Shown here in pieces: positions 16,102 through 24,013 of a stretch of DNA of 64,000 nt; the stretch's first letter is position 1, and each line of letters starts with the position of its first letter. The notes under the pieces were generated by a model. The model made no database searches. It saw only the letters and a list, made by a program, of their open reading frames with translations, and was not told the origin of the DNA. Source of the DNA: Hellea sp039977295 (GTDB taxonomy: Bacteria > Pseudomonadota > Alphaproteobacteria > Caulobacterales > Maricaulaceae); contig JBDWDN010000012.1 in NCBI GenBank assembly GCA_039977295.1, positions 1,178,001 to 1,242,000 of the forward strand. The letters run 5' to 3'. A program made the translations under genes and the position numbers.

Positions 16102-18191
16102 TGCTTGATCGTCTCCCAAATATGGCTTTCGATCCTCTATTGCCTATCGGCTGGATTGCAGCCCTTGGCGTCTTAATTTTCCTTGCTGCTTTGGCGGCGG
16201 GTGTTGGGCGGTTGCGCAGTTATTTTTTGCGTTTACTCGCGGGACTATTCCTGATCCTTGCGCTCCTTAACCCCCAAACAGTCATCGAAGATCGCGAGCC
16301 GCTCCAAGATGTTGTACTCGTGATCAAAGACGAGTCTGAGTCGATGAAACTGGGTCAGCGCGACGCGGCCTCAAGCACAGCTTATCAAGCGGTGATGGCG
16401 CAATTAAACGCAGACCCGTCACTTGATGTGACCACATCCCTTATTCGTCCCGATAGTGACGGAACGCGCCTCACGACCTCCCTGATTGACGGCCTTGGAA
16501 ACTTACCCGCCGCGCGCCTCGCAGGGGTTATCGCTATCACGGATGGCCAAGTCCATGACCTTCCTCAAAATCCAGAAGCACTCTTGCCTGAAGGGGTGCC
16601 TTTCCACTCCATTATTATTGGCGAAGAGACAGCCCGTGACCGCCGCATCAGCGCCATCGTCGCGCCTAAATATGGCCTCGTCGGAGAGCAAGCGGAGTTC
16701 GAGTTACGCGTTGATGACCCTGGCTTTGAAGGGGAACGCGCCAATATTGAGATTAAGCTGAACGGCGAGACCAAAGCCCGCTTCCCCGCCACAATTGGCA
16801 ACCGCATATCAATCCCGATTGAGATAGAAAGACGCGGCCCAAATACCGTTGAACTGACCGTGCGAGCGGCCGAAGGTGAACTTACTCTCAACAATAATGT
16901 CTTCGTCGCTGAAATCTCTGGCATTAGAGACCGTATGCGGGTGCTACTGGTGACAGGCGAACCGCATAATGGCGGACGCTCATGGCGTAACCTGTTAAAG
17001 AGCGATCCCGCTATTGACCTTGTGCAGTTTACAATTTTGACAAATCCGCGCGTGAAGAACACCAATGCGCGGCAAAGCGAGTTATCGCTTATTCGGTTCC
17101 CAACGGATCAGCTTTTCGAAGACAAGCTTGATGAATTTGATCTCATTATCTTTGACCATTTTCGCCGGCGGTTTTCCCCAAGCCGCAGCGGACGCTCTGC
17201 GCCCATATTACCGCCCATTTATCTTCAAAATGTGGCGAGATATGTTGATAATGGCGGAGCCCTTCTTGTCGCCGCAGGACCAGCTTTCGCCTCTAGCAGT
17301 AGTATATACCGCTCGCCGCTGGCCGCAGTCCTGCCAACGCGGCCTACAGGCGAGACGACAAATGAACCCTTCAAAGCAGAACTAAATGAAAAAGGACGCC
17401 GCCATCCCATCACCTCCAGCTTTGCCGGTAAAGAAGACCAAACATGGGGCGAGTGGTTCCGCATCATTGATAACAAACCCATTAGCGGCGATGTTTTGAT
17501 GGAAGGCCCAGGGGCCGCGCCGCTCCTCGTCATTGATAAAATTGGAGAAGGCCGTGTTGCTATGCTGATGTCCGATCAAGCTTGGCTCTGGGCTAAGGGC
17601 TTTGACGGCGGCGGGCCTTATTCTGAGATGTTTCGCCGTACGGCGCATTGGCTTTTGGGCGAACCTGATCTAGACGCCGAAAAACTGACGGCCACAGCCG
17701 AAAACGGCCTTTTAGCCATAGAGCGCCGCACACTCGAAAACGGCTCGCAGAGCGTGGTCGTTGAAAAACCAGACGGAAGCAAAGAAACTGTGCGCCTGTC
17801 CAGGACGGCAAATGGCGTCTATCGCGGTAGCGTCAAATCAGCAGGTCAAGGTGCCTACCGCCTTGCCAGCGGAGACGTCTCTACCATCACAGCGATTGGA
17901 TCGCTCAACCCCAAAGAATATGCCAGACTTCAGCCTACGACGGAGATTTTGACGCCCCTTGCTGAAGGGACAGGCGGAGCTTTATTCGCGTCGCAGCTAA
18001 CAGGCGATATCCCCACAATAAGGCGTGTAGAAGCCGGAAAAACAAAATCTGGCTCAGATTGGATGGGTCTCATTGCCCATGAAGATTACGCGGTTACGGC
18101 GTCCAAGCGCTCCCCGCTCGCGCCGGGCTGGCTATTTTTCGCATTGGCGCTGATGGCAATGGGCGGGGCGTGGCTCCGCGAGGGTAAATAA
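16101..18191 (+). CDS. Large membrane protein, VWA/class I amidotransferase-like, of MoxR operon
   Basis: The 696-residue product has two N-terminal membrane helices (about residues 15-32 and 38-58), a long periplasmic portion and a final membrane helix ('WLFFALALMAMGGAWL'). The first soluble part resembles a VWA fold without a clear MIDAS ('VVLVIKDESESM'). Residues about 345-430 resemble a glutamine-amidotransferase-like Rossmann segment ('YVDNGGALLVAAGPAF') lacking an obvious catalytic Cys. It is the last gene of the tightly coupled MoxR operon (start overlaps the preceding stop, TAATG). Function unknown. Confidence 0.88.
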   Translation: MLDRLPNMAFDPLLPIGWIAALGVLIFLAALAAGVGRLRSYFLRLLAGLFLILALLNPQTVIEDREPLQDVVLVIKDESESMKLGQRDAASSTAYQAVMAQLNADPSLDVTTSLIRPDSDGTRLTTSLIDGLGNLPAARLAGVIAITDGQVHDLPQNPEALLPEGVPFHSIIIGEETARDRRISAIVAPKYGLVGEQAEFELRVDDPGFEGERANIEIKLNGETKARFPATIGNRISIPIEIERRGPNTVELTVRAAEGELTLNNNVFVAEISGIRDRMRVLLVTGEPHNGGRSWRNLLKSDPAIDLVQFTILTNPRVKNTNARQSELSLIRFPTDQLFEDKLDEFDLIIFDHFRRRFSPSRSGRSAPILPPIYLQNVARYVDNGGALLVAAGPAFASSSSIYRSPLAAVLPTRPTGETTNEPFKAELNEKGRRHPITSSFAGKEDQTWGEWFRIIDNKPISGDVLMEGPGAAPLLVIDKIGEGRVAMLMSDQAWLWAKGFDGGGPYSEMFRRTAHWLLGEPDLDAEKLTATAENGLLAIERRTLENGSQSVVVEKPDGSKETVRLSRTANGVYRGSVKSAGQGAYRLASGDVSTITAIGSLNPKEYARLQPTTEILTPLAEGTGGALFASQLTGDIPTIRRVEAGKTKSGSDWMGLIAHEDYAVTASKRSPLAPGWLFFALALMAMGGAWLREGK

Positions 18192-18271
18192 AGCGCTGTT
18201 ATTCTGACTGGAACTGGGCGGGATTTCCCGTCACAACAGCCTTATCGAAAGATAATTCAACGGGACTGACC

Positions 18272-18859
18272 ATGACTATTTTAAGATCACTTATATTGGC
18301 TATTAGCCTGTTCGCTCTTCCAAGCGCCGCCGCGGCAGCGGACCCTCTTCCCGAAGATGCAGAACTTGTCGAAGAACTCCCAAATAAGAAGCTTGAACGC
18401 CGCGGCGAGCGCATTAAAGGGCCCATCACATCCGTAGGTGCAGGCGCGATGCTCTTTGCAAGTTTTGATGAAAATGCTGATTACAAAATCAATGCTGCCG
18501 AATTCACAGCGGGTCTTAAGACAGCGTTTAACTCTGCTGATAAAGATACATCAAAAACTCTCAGCCTATTTGAACTGGAAGATTGGCGTCTGGCCGCTTT
18601 AGGCTCGCTTGATGCTGCGCCTGGTAACCTTGCTTTTGACAAAGACTATGACCAGCGCGTCACCCGCGCGGAATTCGATTACGCTCTTAATTTCGTTTTC
18701 AACGCCGGAGACAAGGACGATGATGGCATTTTAGAGTTTTCAGAACTTGTGAAAGTTTTTGAGATGCCTCGCCGGCCCGTCCTTGAAGATGATGAGGACC
18801 CCATAGCCCGCATTAACCGAGAGGGCCGACGCCAAGAGCAACGCCGCCGAGGGTATTAA
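18272..18859 (+). CDS. Exported EF-hand calcium-binding protein
   Basis: A 195-residue protein with a signal peptide ('LILAISLFALPSAAAAA') and four EF-hand-type loops in the mature part: near DENADYKINAAE (residues about 70-81), DKDTSKTLSLFE (about 91-102), DKDYDQRVTRAE and DKDDDGILEFSE. The last is the most canonical. A basic tail rich in Arg and Glu ends the protein ('REGRRQEQRRRGY'). Probably a periplasmic calcium-binding protein; partner unknown. It follows the MoxR operon by 80 bp and may have its own promoter. Confidence 0.85.
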   Translation: MTILRSLILAISLFALPSAAAAADPLPEDAELVEELPNKKLERRGERIKGPITSVGAGAMLFASFDENADYKINAAEFTAGLKTAFNSADKDTSKTLSLFELEDWRLAALGSLDAAPGNLAFDKDYDQRVTRAEFDYALNFVFNAGDKDDDGILEFSELVKVFEMPRRPVLEDDEDPIARINREGRRQEQRRRGY

Positions 18860-18944
18860 ATTACAGGCTAACGTGTCTCTGCTGAATTTAGCGTGATATT
18901 CATCTGGCAACGTTAAGTGTTTTTTACCCTTATTCCGATAAGCA

Positions 18945-18968
18945 AGCCTCTGGATTATCTTAGAGGCT
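18945..18968 (+). promoter_or_regulatory. Hairpin sequestering the Shine-Dalgarno of the lipoprotein gene
   Basis: AGCCTCT (18945-18951) pairs perfectly with AGAGGCT (18962-18968) across a 10-base loop. The right arm contains AGAGG, the Shine-Dalgarno of the ATG at 18972. Translation would therefore depend on opening the stem, as in RNA thermometers or small-RNA-controlled leaders. Pairing is seen; regulation is inference. Confidence 0.45.
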
Positions 18969-18971
18969 GTC

Positions 18972-19445
18972 ATGCGTTTTTCAAAACTTACCTTAATTGC
19001 CGGCGTTTGCGCGCTGGCTTTGTCGGGGTGCCAAATTGCTAAAACGTCTGGGAAAGTCGCCGCTCTCCCCTTCAAAGCCGTTTATAAAACGGGCGAATTT
19101 GCAGGCAAAACAGTTTATAAAACAGGTGAGCTTGCGGGGAAGTCCGTTTACTATACGGGCAAATATACAGGCAAAGGCGTCTATGAAACGGGAAAATTCG
19201 CAGGCAAGTCTGCCGTAGGAGTTGGTAAAGGCGTTTATTATATCGGCACTGTCCCCGTAAAAATCACTGATAAGGCCCTGGATACAACGGCCAAAGTTCT
19301 GACAGTTACGACCCAGGCCGTTGATGTCAGCGGCAAGGTTGTAACCACAGCGCGCACTATTCAGTCATCAGAGCTTGAAGCCGAACTTGCGGCCATTAAG
19401 GGCGTGAGCAACATTCTAAATGTCGTTGTCGACGCCATCACTTAA
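18972..19445 (+). CDS. Lipoprotein with tandem 11-residue repeats
   Basis: The 157-residue product has a lipoprotein signal ending in 'LALSGC' (Cys20). Residues 36-79 are four tandem 11-mers of the form xVYkTGeFAGK (AVYKTGEFAGK, TVYKTGELAGK, SVYYTGKYTGK, GVYETGKFAGK), followed by degenerate copies up to about residue 93. Ala/Val/Thr-rich sequence follows. Eleven-residue repeats with alternating Lys, Gly and aromatic positions resemble amphipathic membrane-binding repeats of the synuclein or LEA kind, but no homology is claimed. Probably attached to the outer membrane. Its Shine-Dalgarno lies in a hairpin, and a CtrA-like TTAA-N7-TTAC lies at 18913-18927. Confidence 0.8.
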   Translation: MRFSKLTLIAGVCALALSGCQIAKTSGKVAALPFKAVYKTGEFAGKTVYKTGELAGKSVYYTGKYTGKGVYETGKFAGKSAVGVGKGVYYIGTVPVKITDKALDTTAKVLTVTTQAVDVSGKVVTTARTIQSSELEAELAAIKGVSNILNVVVDAIT

Positions 19446-19531
19446 AACGGCTCACATAGATGTGACAGCCTAGCCGCATTGAAATGAGGCCAAATTTGTG
19501 TTATGTCATCTCCATCACAGGAGACTAAAAA

Positions 19532-20140
19532 ATGCGTTCCGTCCTAACCTCATCCCTAATCGCCCTTTCATTTGCAATTGCAGCGCCTGCATTGGCCAAA
19601 ACCCATGGCTATGACACAACTGTGTCCGCGCCTTTAACCTCAGCCGTTAAAATTGAGGTCGTTCTGAGCGAAGATATGGCTCACCGCGCTAATAACTTAC
19701 CGGAAAAACTCAGCGACCGTAGCGGCGCCAGAGGATTTAACTCAGGGTTTTCAGGCAATGGTTTCTATGGAGACCGCGACCTAGAACGCTTAACGGAGCG
19801 TCTACACTCCAAATTTGAGAAAAAACTCTCCAAAAAGGGTATCGAAGTTTCGGATACAGCCCCAACTGTTCTGCGCATTACGATTGAAGACGCAAAGCCT
19901 AACCGCCCTACTTTTAACCAGCTCAGCAAAGAACCGGGACTATCCTATCAAAGCTTTGGCAATGGCGGCGCGGAGTTGCAGGCAGAATTGATTGCGGCAG
20001 GCGGGCAGTCTCTGGGCACCATGTCTTATCAATTCTATGAGAACAATATTCGCGATGCCAAATATGGCGGGACCTGGGGCGATGCCCACCGCGCCTTTGG
20101 CCGCTTTGCCAGCAAGGCTGCTAAGACATTGGCCAATTAG
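19532..20140 (+). CDS. Exported protein of unknown function
   Basis: A 202-residue protein with a signal peptide ('SLIALSFAIAAPALA'). The mature domain contains a Gly/Asn/Phe-rich stretch (about residues 65-82), then a helix 'LERLTERLHSKFEKKLSKKGIEV' and strands ending 'VLRITIEDAKPNRPTF'. The C-terminal 'WGDAHRAFGRFASKAAKTLA' resembles the end of DUF3313/DUF4410-type periplasmic proteins, a weak similarity. GGAG precedes the ATG by 7 bases. Convergent with queE, stops 22 bp apart. Confidence 0.7.
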   Translation: MRSVLTSSLIALSFAIAAPALAKTHGYDTTVSAPLTSAVKIEVVLSEDMAHRANNLPEKLSDRSGARGFNSGFSGNGFYGDRDLERLTERLHSKFEKKLSKKGIEVSDTAPTVLRITIEDAKPNRPTFNQLSKEPGLSYQSFGNGGAELQAELIAAGGQSLGTMSYQFYENNIRDAKYGGTWGDAHRAFGRFASKAAKTLAN

Positions 20141-20162
20141 AGTAGCCCAACAGAAAAATCCA

Positions 20163-20834
20163 CTACGGCACACCTAGATACTTGTGGGTCTGCACGCTCA
20201 GCCGCCATTGCGGATGAGCTAAGCAATAATCAATGGCCGCCTGCTGATTGTTATTTTCGGCGTGGGCGGCTTTTTTTATGCCCAAATAGCTGTCATCGCG
20301 CGGCTGTAAGCAGAAATTTTCAAATTCAAGATGCGTGAAATCTTCAGGCTTGTTCTCAGCTTGCGGGAAAACGAGTTTTAATTCATGGCCAGAGGTCTGA
20401 ACTAGGTCAGCATTTGCTTTTGGAGATACGCATATCCAATCTAGCCCCTCTGGCGCTTTTATCGTCCCATTGGTTTCAACGGCAACTTTGAACCCCGCTT
20501 TGTGGAACGCCGTAATCAAAGGCCCGTCCAATTGCAGTAGCGGTTCTCCGCCTGTGCATATCACCCAAGGCTGTCCAGCTTTCTTAGTTCCATTGGATGG
20601 CCAATGCTTCGACGCCGCCTTCACCAAATCCTCGGCCTCTTTGAACTTCCCGCCATTAGGGCCGTTCGTGCCAATAAAATCAGTATCGCAAAATTTACAG
20701 ATCGCCGAAGCGCGGTCTTTCTCGAGGCCGCTCCACAGATTACACCCTGCAAAACGAAGGAATACGGCCGCTATTCCCGTCTGGGCACCCTCGCCTTGGA
20801 CGGTCAGGTAAATTTCTTTAACGCTATAAGTCAT
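20163..20834 (-). CDS. queE: 7-carboxy-7-deazaguanine synthase
   Basis: QueE is the radical-SAM enzyme that makes 7-carboxy-7-deazaguanine from 6-carboxytetrahydropterin on the queuosine pathway. The protein begins MTYSVKEIYLTVQGEGAQTG and holds the modified cysteine motif of the alphaproteobacterial form ('FAGCNLWSG' then 'ICKFCDTDF'), followed by 'VICTGGEPLLQ'. The start at 20834 (223 residues) forms an ATGA overlap with the queC stop; the longer ATG at 20882 would lie inside queC. Encoded directly downstream of queC, as one unit. Confidence 0.95.
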   Translation of the reverse strand: MTYSVKEIYLTVQGEGAQTGIAAVFLRFAGCNLWSGLEKDRASAICKFCDTDFIGTNGPNGGKFKEAEDLVKAASKHWPSNGTKKAGQPWVICTGGEPLLQLDGPLITAFHKAGFKVAVETNGTIKAPEGLDWICVSPKANADLVQTSGHELKLVFPQAENKPEDFTHLEFENFCLQPRDDSYLGIKKAAHAENNNQQAAIDYCLAHPQWRLSVQTHKYLGVP

Positions 20835-21529
20835 GCCGTATACTCCGCCCAGCCCTTGGCCCGAAGCACGCAAGCTGGACAAGTTCCGCAGCCATAACCC
20901 CAGTCAAAGCGCTCGCCCCGTGTTCCCCTATAGCAGGTGTGGCTATCCTCAATGATGAGGTCAATGAGCTTTTGCCCGCCAAGTGTTTCAGCCAGGTCCC
21001 AAGCCCCGGCTTTGGACAGGTGCATTAAGGGCGTTTCCAAGATGTAAGTCTTATCCATCCCCAAGGAAATTGCCAACATTTGCGCGTCTAATGTGTCTTT
21101 ACGGCAATCAGGGTAGCCCGAAAAATCAGCCTCGCACATGCCGCCAATAAGCGCCGTAATACCCCGCCGATATCCAAGAGCCGCGGCAAAGTTTAAGAAT
21201 ATCAAATTCCGGCCCGGAACAAATGTATCGGGCAAACCTTCTTGGGTCATTTTAATTTCAGCATCACGGGTCAGAGAAGTCTCGCTAATGGCGCCAAGCG
21301 CCGAAAGATCAACAACATGATCTTCGCCTAGTTTTGTGCCCCATTTTGGGAACGCGGCGCGTATATTCGCTAAAACAACCTTACGGCACTCCATTTCAAC
21401 CGCGTGGCGTTGTTCATAGTTAAATCCAATGGTTTCCACATGATCATATTTATCTAGCGCCCACGCCAAGCATGTCGCCGAGTCTTGGCCGCCTGAAAAC
21501 ATGATTAAAGCTTTGGTCTTTTGCGTCAT
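20831..21529 (-). CDS. queC: 7-cyano-7-deazaguanine synthase
   Basis: QueC converts 7-carboxy-7-deazaguanine to preQ0 with ATP and ammonia. The 232-residue protein has the PP-loop 'MFSGGQDSATCL', the 'FVPGRNLIFL' substrate loop and the C-terminal zinc site with Cys residues in 'CYRGTRGERFDWGYGCGTC' and 'CPAC'. Length is normal. It is first in the queC-queE unit and divergent from the gene at 21663. The leader has a weak hairpin (about 21557-21592) but no recognisable preQ1 riboswitch. Confidence 0.95.
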   Translation of the reverse strand: MTQKTKALIMFSGGQDSATCLAWALDKYDHVETIGFNYEQRHAVEMECRKVVLANIRAAFPKWGTKLGEDHVVDLSALGAISETSLTRDAEIKMTQEGLPDTFVPGRNLIFLNFAAALGYRRGITALIGGMCEADFSGYPDCRKDTLDAQMLAISLGMDKTYILETPLMHLSKAGAWDLAETLGGQKLIDLIIEDSHTCYRGTRGERFDWGYGCGTCPACVLRAKGWAEYTA

Positions 21530-21662
21530 GGGCGCGCCTATATCGCTTTAATTTACGCCTGACCAGTCCCCTTCGGCACAACTTGGTCTGGCTTGGCATC
21601 ATTCTTGTATCTCTTGAGAGGAGAAAGAATCGGAATAATAAACGGCGAAGAGCGAATCTAAG

Positions 21663-22175
21663 ATGAAAATTAAAACTATGAGATTCAAGAAACGCTATAT
21701 CGCGATCGGCCTCATCGGTTTGGAGGTTGTGTCCATACCCGTCTCTGCTCAAATCATTGATAAGGTTGCATTCTCGGTGCCGCAAAAAGTTATATCTGTG
21801 CCTTTTCCGTCAGAAGCTGGTGTCACCAAATTCTTGGTCTCCTCCAATGCCCCATTCGCTGTAATTTCTGAAAATGCGATAGGTGAGTTTCAGGTGAATG
21901 TCCAAGTTAGCGGCCAAGTAAATGGGAACGCTTTCGGCTCAAACGCTCAATTGCCAGGCGCAGAATCAAGCTGCGCGGCACAAACCGCCGCGTCACCCAC
22001 AAAAGTCTATGAAGCTGTCCGCAAAACAGCGGCGCAGCCGGGTGATGTCCTTACACAGGCCGTTATTGTGCAAATTCGGTATGACGCGGAGATCTCGCCA
22101 GATTTTAACATTATTACGCAAGATAAAGCTAAGCGTATTTCGAGTGCAGCAGCTTGCGAAACTACGCTGTCCTAA
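21663..22175 (+). CDS. Exported protein of unknown function
   Basis: A 170-residue protein. A hydrophobic stretch near the N-terminus ('IAIGLIGLEVVSIPVSA') looks like a signal peptide after a basic start. The mature domain is beta-rich with Val, Ala and Gln, and two Cys (in 'ESSCAAQ' and 'AACETTLS') that could form a disulfide. No family recognised. It is convergent with recQ and their ends overlap by 14 bp. Confidence 0.6.
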   Translation: MKIKTMRFKKRYIAIGLIGLEVVSIPVSAQIIDKVAFSVPQKVISVPFPSEAGVTKFLVSSNAPFAVISENAIGEFQVNVQVSGQVNGNAFGSNAQLPGAESSCAAQTAASPTKVYEAVRKTAAQPGDVLTQAVIVQIRYDAEISPDFNIITQDKAKRISSAAACETTLS

Positions 22176-23961
22176 TCGCGTCTAAAAACGCTTCGCCGTA
22201 ACGGTCAAATTTCGTTTCGCCGACACCTGAGACGTCCAGCATTTCAGCGCGCGTCGTCGGTGTTTTAGAGACCATATCGATGAGCGTCGCGTCCGAGAAA
22301 ACCACAAAGGCGGGTTTTCCAATTTCACGGGAAAATTCCATCCTAAGGGTTTTAAGCTTGGCGAGCAGTGACTGCTCGTCAGCGCTAAGCGCTGTCTCGA
22401 TAAGTGCCTTACGCGCAGTCTTGGCTGATTTTGCCACGCGCCCCTTTGCAGGTTCTTTGCATTTGAACTTTGCCTGGCCTGCAAGAATATCAAGGGCGCC
22501 CGCTTCCAGCGTCAAAGCGCCGTAGCGGCTGATATCCATTGTTAAAACCCCTGCTGCCACAGCTTGCCGAATAAGGGCCTGCATATAAGGTTTCGCATAG
22601 TCGCTGCCTTTGCCAAAGGCGTCTAGGCCGTCATGGGAAAATTGCACGATGCGGTCCGTCGCCTCCCCGCGCGCGACCGCAATAACATGTGTTGTCCCAA
22701 AGCGCTGACCCGTCTGCGAGATGGCGGAAAATAGCGCCTTAGCGGGCTCGGTTGCATCAATCATTTCGGGCGGAGAAATACAATTATCACAATTTCCGCA
22801 AGGCGCCTGGTTTTCCCCAAAGTAATTGAGCAAGACCTGCCGGCGACAACCAGACGCTTCAGCGTAACCCAGCAGCGCATCTAGGCGCTTATGCTCTCGC
22901 ATTTGATGCTCACTATCGGAGCCATCCTCGCTGATAAATTGACGCCGCATGCGGATATCATCAAGCCCGTAAACAAGCGCTGTAACGGCAGGTTGTCCGT
23001 CACGCCCTGCTCGGCCGATTTCCTGGTAATAAGCTTCAAGGCTTCCTGGAATATTCGTATGATAAACAAAACGAATATCGGGCTTATCAATACCCATACC
23101 AAACGCAATTGTCGCAACTATTACAACTCCGTCTTCAGCCATAAAACGTTCTTGATTTTCGAACCGCGTTTCTGACGGCATACCTGCATGATAAGGCAAA
23201 GCATTATAGCCTGCCGCCTTCAACACGCCTGCAAATTTCTCGGTGTTTTTACGCGAAAGGCAATAGACAATACCTGACTGCCCTTCTGTCGTTTTCATAA
23301 ACTCCAAAAGCTGCTGCGAGCGATTGCGCAAAGGTGAAACGGCGAGTGATAGATTCGGGCGGTCAAAGCCTTGAACCATTGTTTTACCGCGGCCCCCGAA
23401 GAGTTTATCGGCAATATCTTGGCGCGTGAGTTCATCCGCCGTGGCCGTAAAGGCTGCAACTCTGGCGTCCGGGAACAGATCTTTTAAATCTTGGAGCTGC
23501 GCATATTCAGGGCGAAACGCAGGTCCCCATTTAGAGACGCAATGCGCTTCATCGACAACGAACATGGCGGGATTGAGCGCCTTCATCGCCGAGAGCATGC
23601 GTCCTGTCATGAGACGCTCAGGCGACATATAAAGCAGCTTCGCGCCGCCATGCGTCACAGATTGCCATTCAGCTATATTCTCTTCCCGTGTTTGGCCAGA
23701 ATGTAGACAGCCGACTTTGACGCCGTTCATGCGCAAGCCTGCAACTTGGTTATCCATCAAGGCCACGAGCGGAGAGATTACGATAGTTGGGCGTTCAAAA
23801 AGCAATGCGGGAACTTGGTAGCACAGAGATTTACCTGCGCCCGTTGGCATAACCGCAAGGATCGACTCGCCGCCCACTAGCGCATTAATCACTTCTTCTT
23901 GGCCGGGGCGAAAGCCAGGAAAGCCAAAGGTATTTTGAATTATCGACTCAGCGCTGGACAT
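22162..23961 (-). CDS. recQ: ATP-dependent DNA helicase RecQ
   Basis: The 599-residue protein is a RecQ superfamily 2 helicase acting in recombination and repair. It shows 'FRPGQEEVI' (the Q-like motif 0), Walker A 'VMPTGAGKSLCYQ', the DEAH box 'VVDEAHCVSKWG', motif VI 'QEIGRAGRDGQ', the zinc-binding Cys set in the RQC region ('CRRQVLLNYFGE', 'CGNCDNC') and a C-terminal HRDC domain (last 75 residues). The start at 23961 (MSSAESIIQ) is preferred over 23997, which would only add 12 atypical residues. Divergent from the ABC exporter gene. Confidence 0.96.
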   Translation of the reverse strand: MSSAESIIQNTFGFPGFRPGQEEVINALVGGESILAVMPTGAGKSLCYQVPALLFERPTIVISPLVALMDNQVAGLRMNGVKVGCLHSGQTREENIAEWQSVTHGGAKLLYMSPERLMTGRMLSAMKALNPAMFVVDEAHCVSKWGPAFRPEYAQLQDLKDLFPDARVAAFTATADELTRQDIADKLFGGRGKTMVQGFDRPNLSLAVSPLRNRSQQLLEFMKTTEGQSGIVYCLSRKNTEKFAGVLKAAGYNALPYHAGMPSETRFENQERFMAEDGVVIVATIAFGMGIDKPDIRFVYHTNIPGSLEAYYQEIGRAGRDGQPAVTALVYGLDDIRMRRQFISEDGSDSEHQMREHKRLDALLGYAEASGCRRQVLLNYFGENQAPCGNCDNCISPPEMIDATEPAKALFSAISQTGQRFGTTHVIAVARGEATDRIVQFSHDGLDAFGKGSDYAKPYMQALIRQAVAAGVLTMDISRYGALTLEAGALDILAGQAKFKCKEPAKGRVAKSAKTARKALIETALSADEQSLLAKLKTLRMEFSREIGKPAFVVFSDATLIDMVSKTPTTRAEMLDVSGVGETKFDRYGEAFLDAIRTA

Positions 23962-24013
23962 GTCACATGTCGTGGCCTTGCGCGAAGCAAATTGCAACGG
24001 TAAGAGCCGCCTT

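Noticed and set aside
19452..19465. TCACATAGATGTGA as a CRP-type site
   Set aside because: The half-sites are in the wrong order (TCACA before TGTGA) and separated by two bases; more likely a small hairpin after the lipoprotein gene.
21530..21662. Possible preQ1 riboswitch before queC
   Set aside because: Only a weak hairpin (about 21557-21592) is present; none of the preQ1 class I pseudoknot sequence is visible, and it could belong to either divergent gene.
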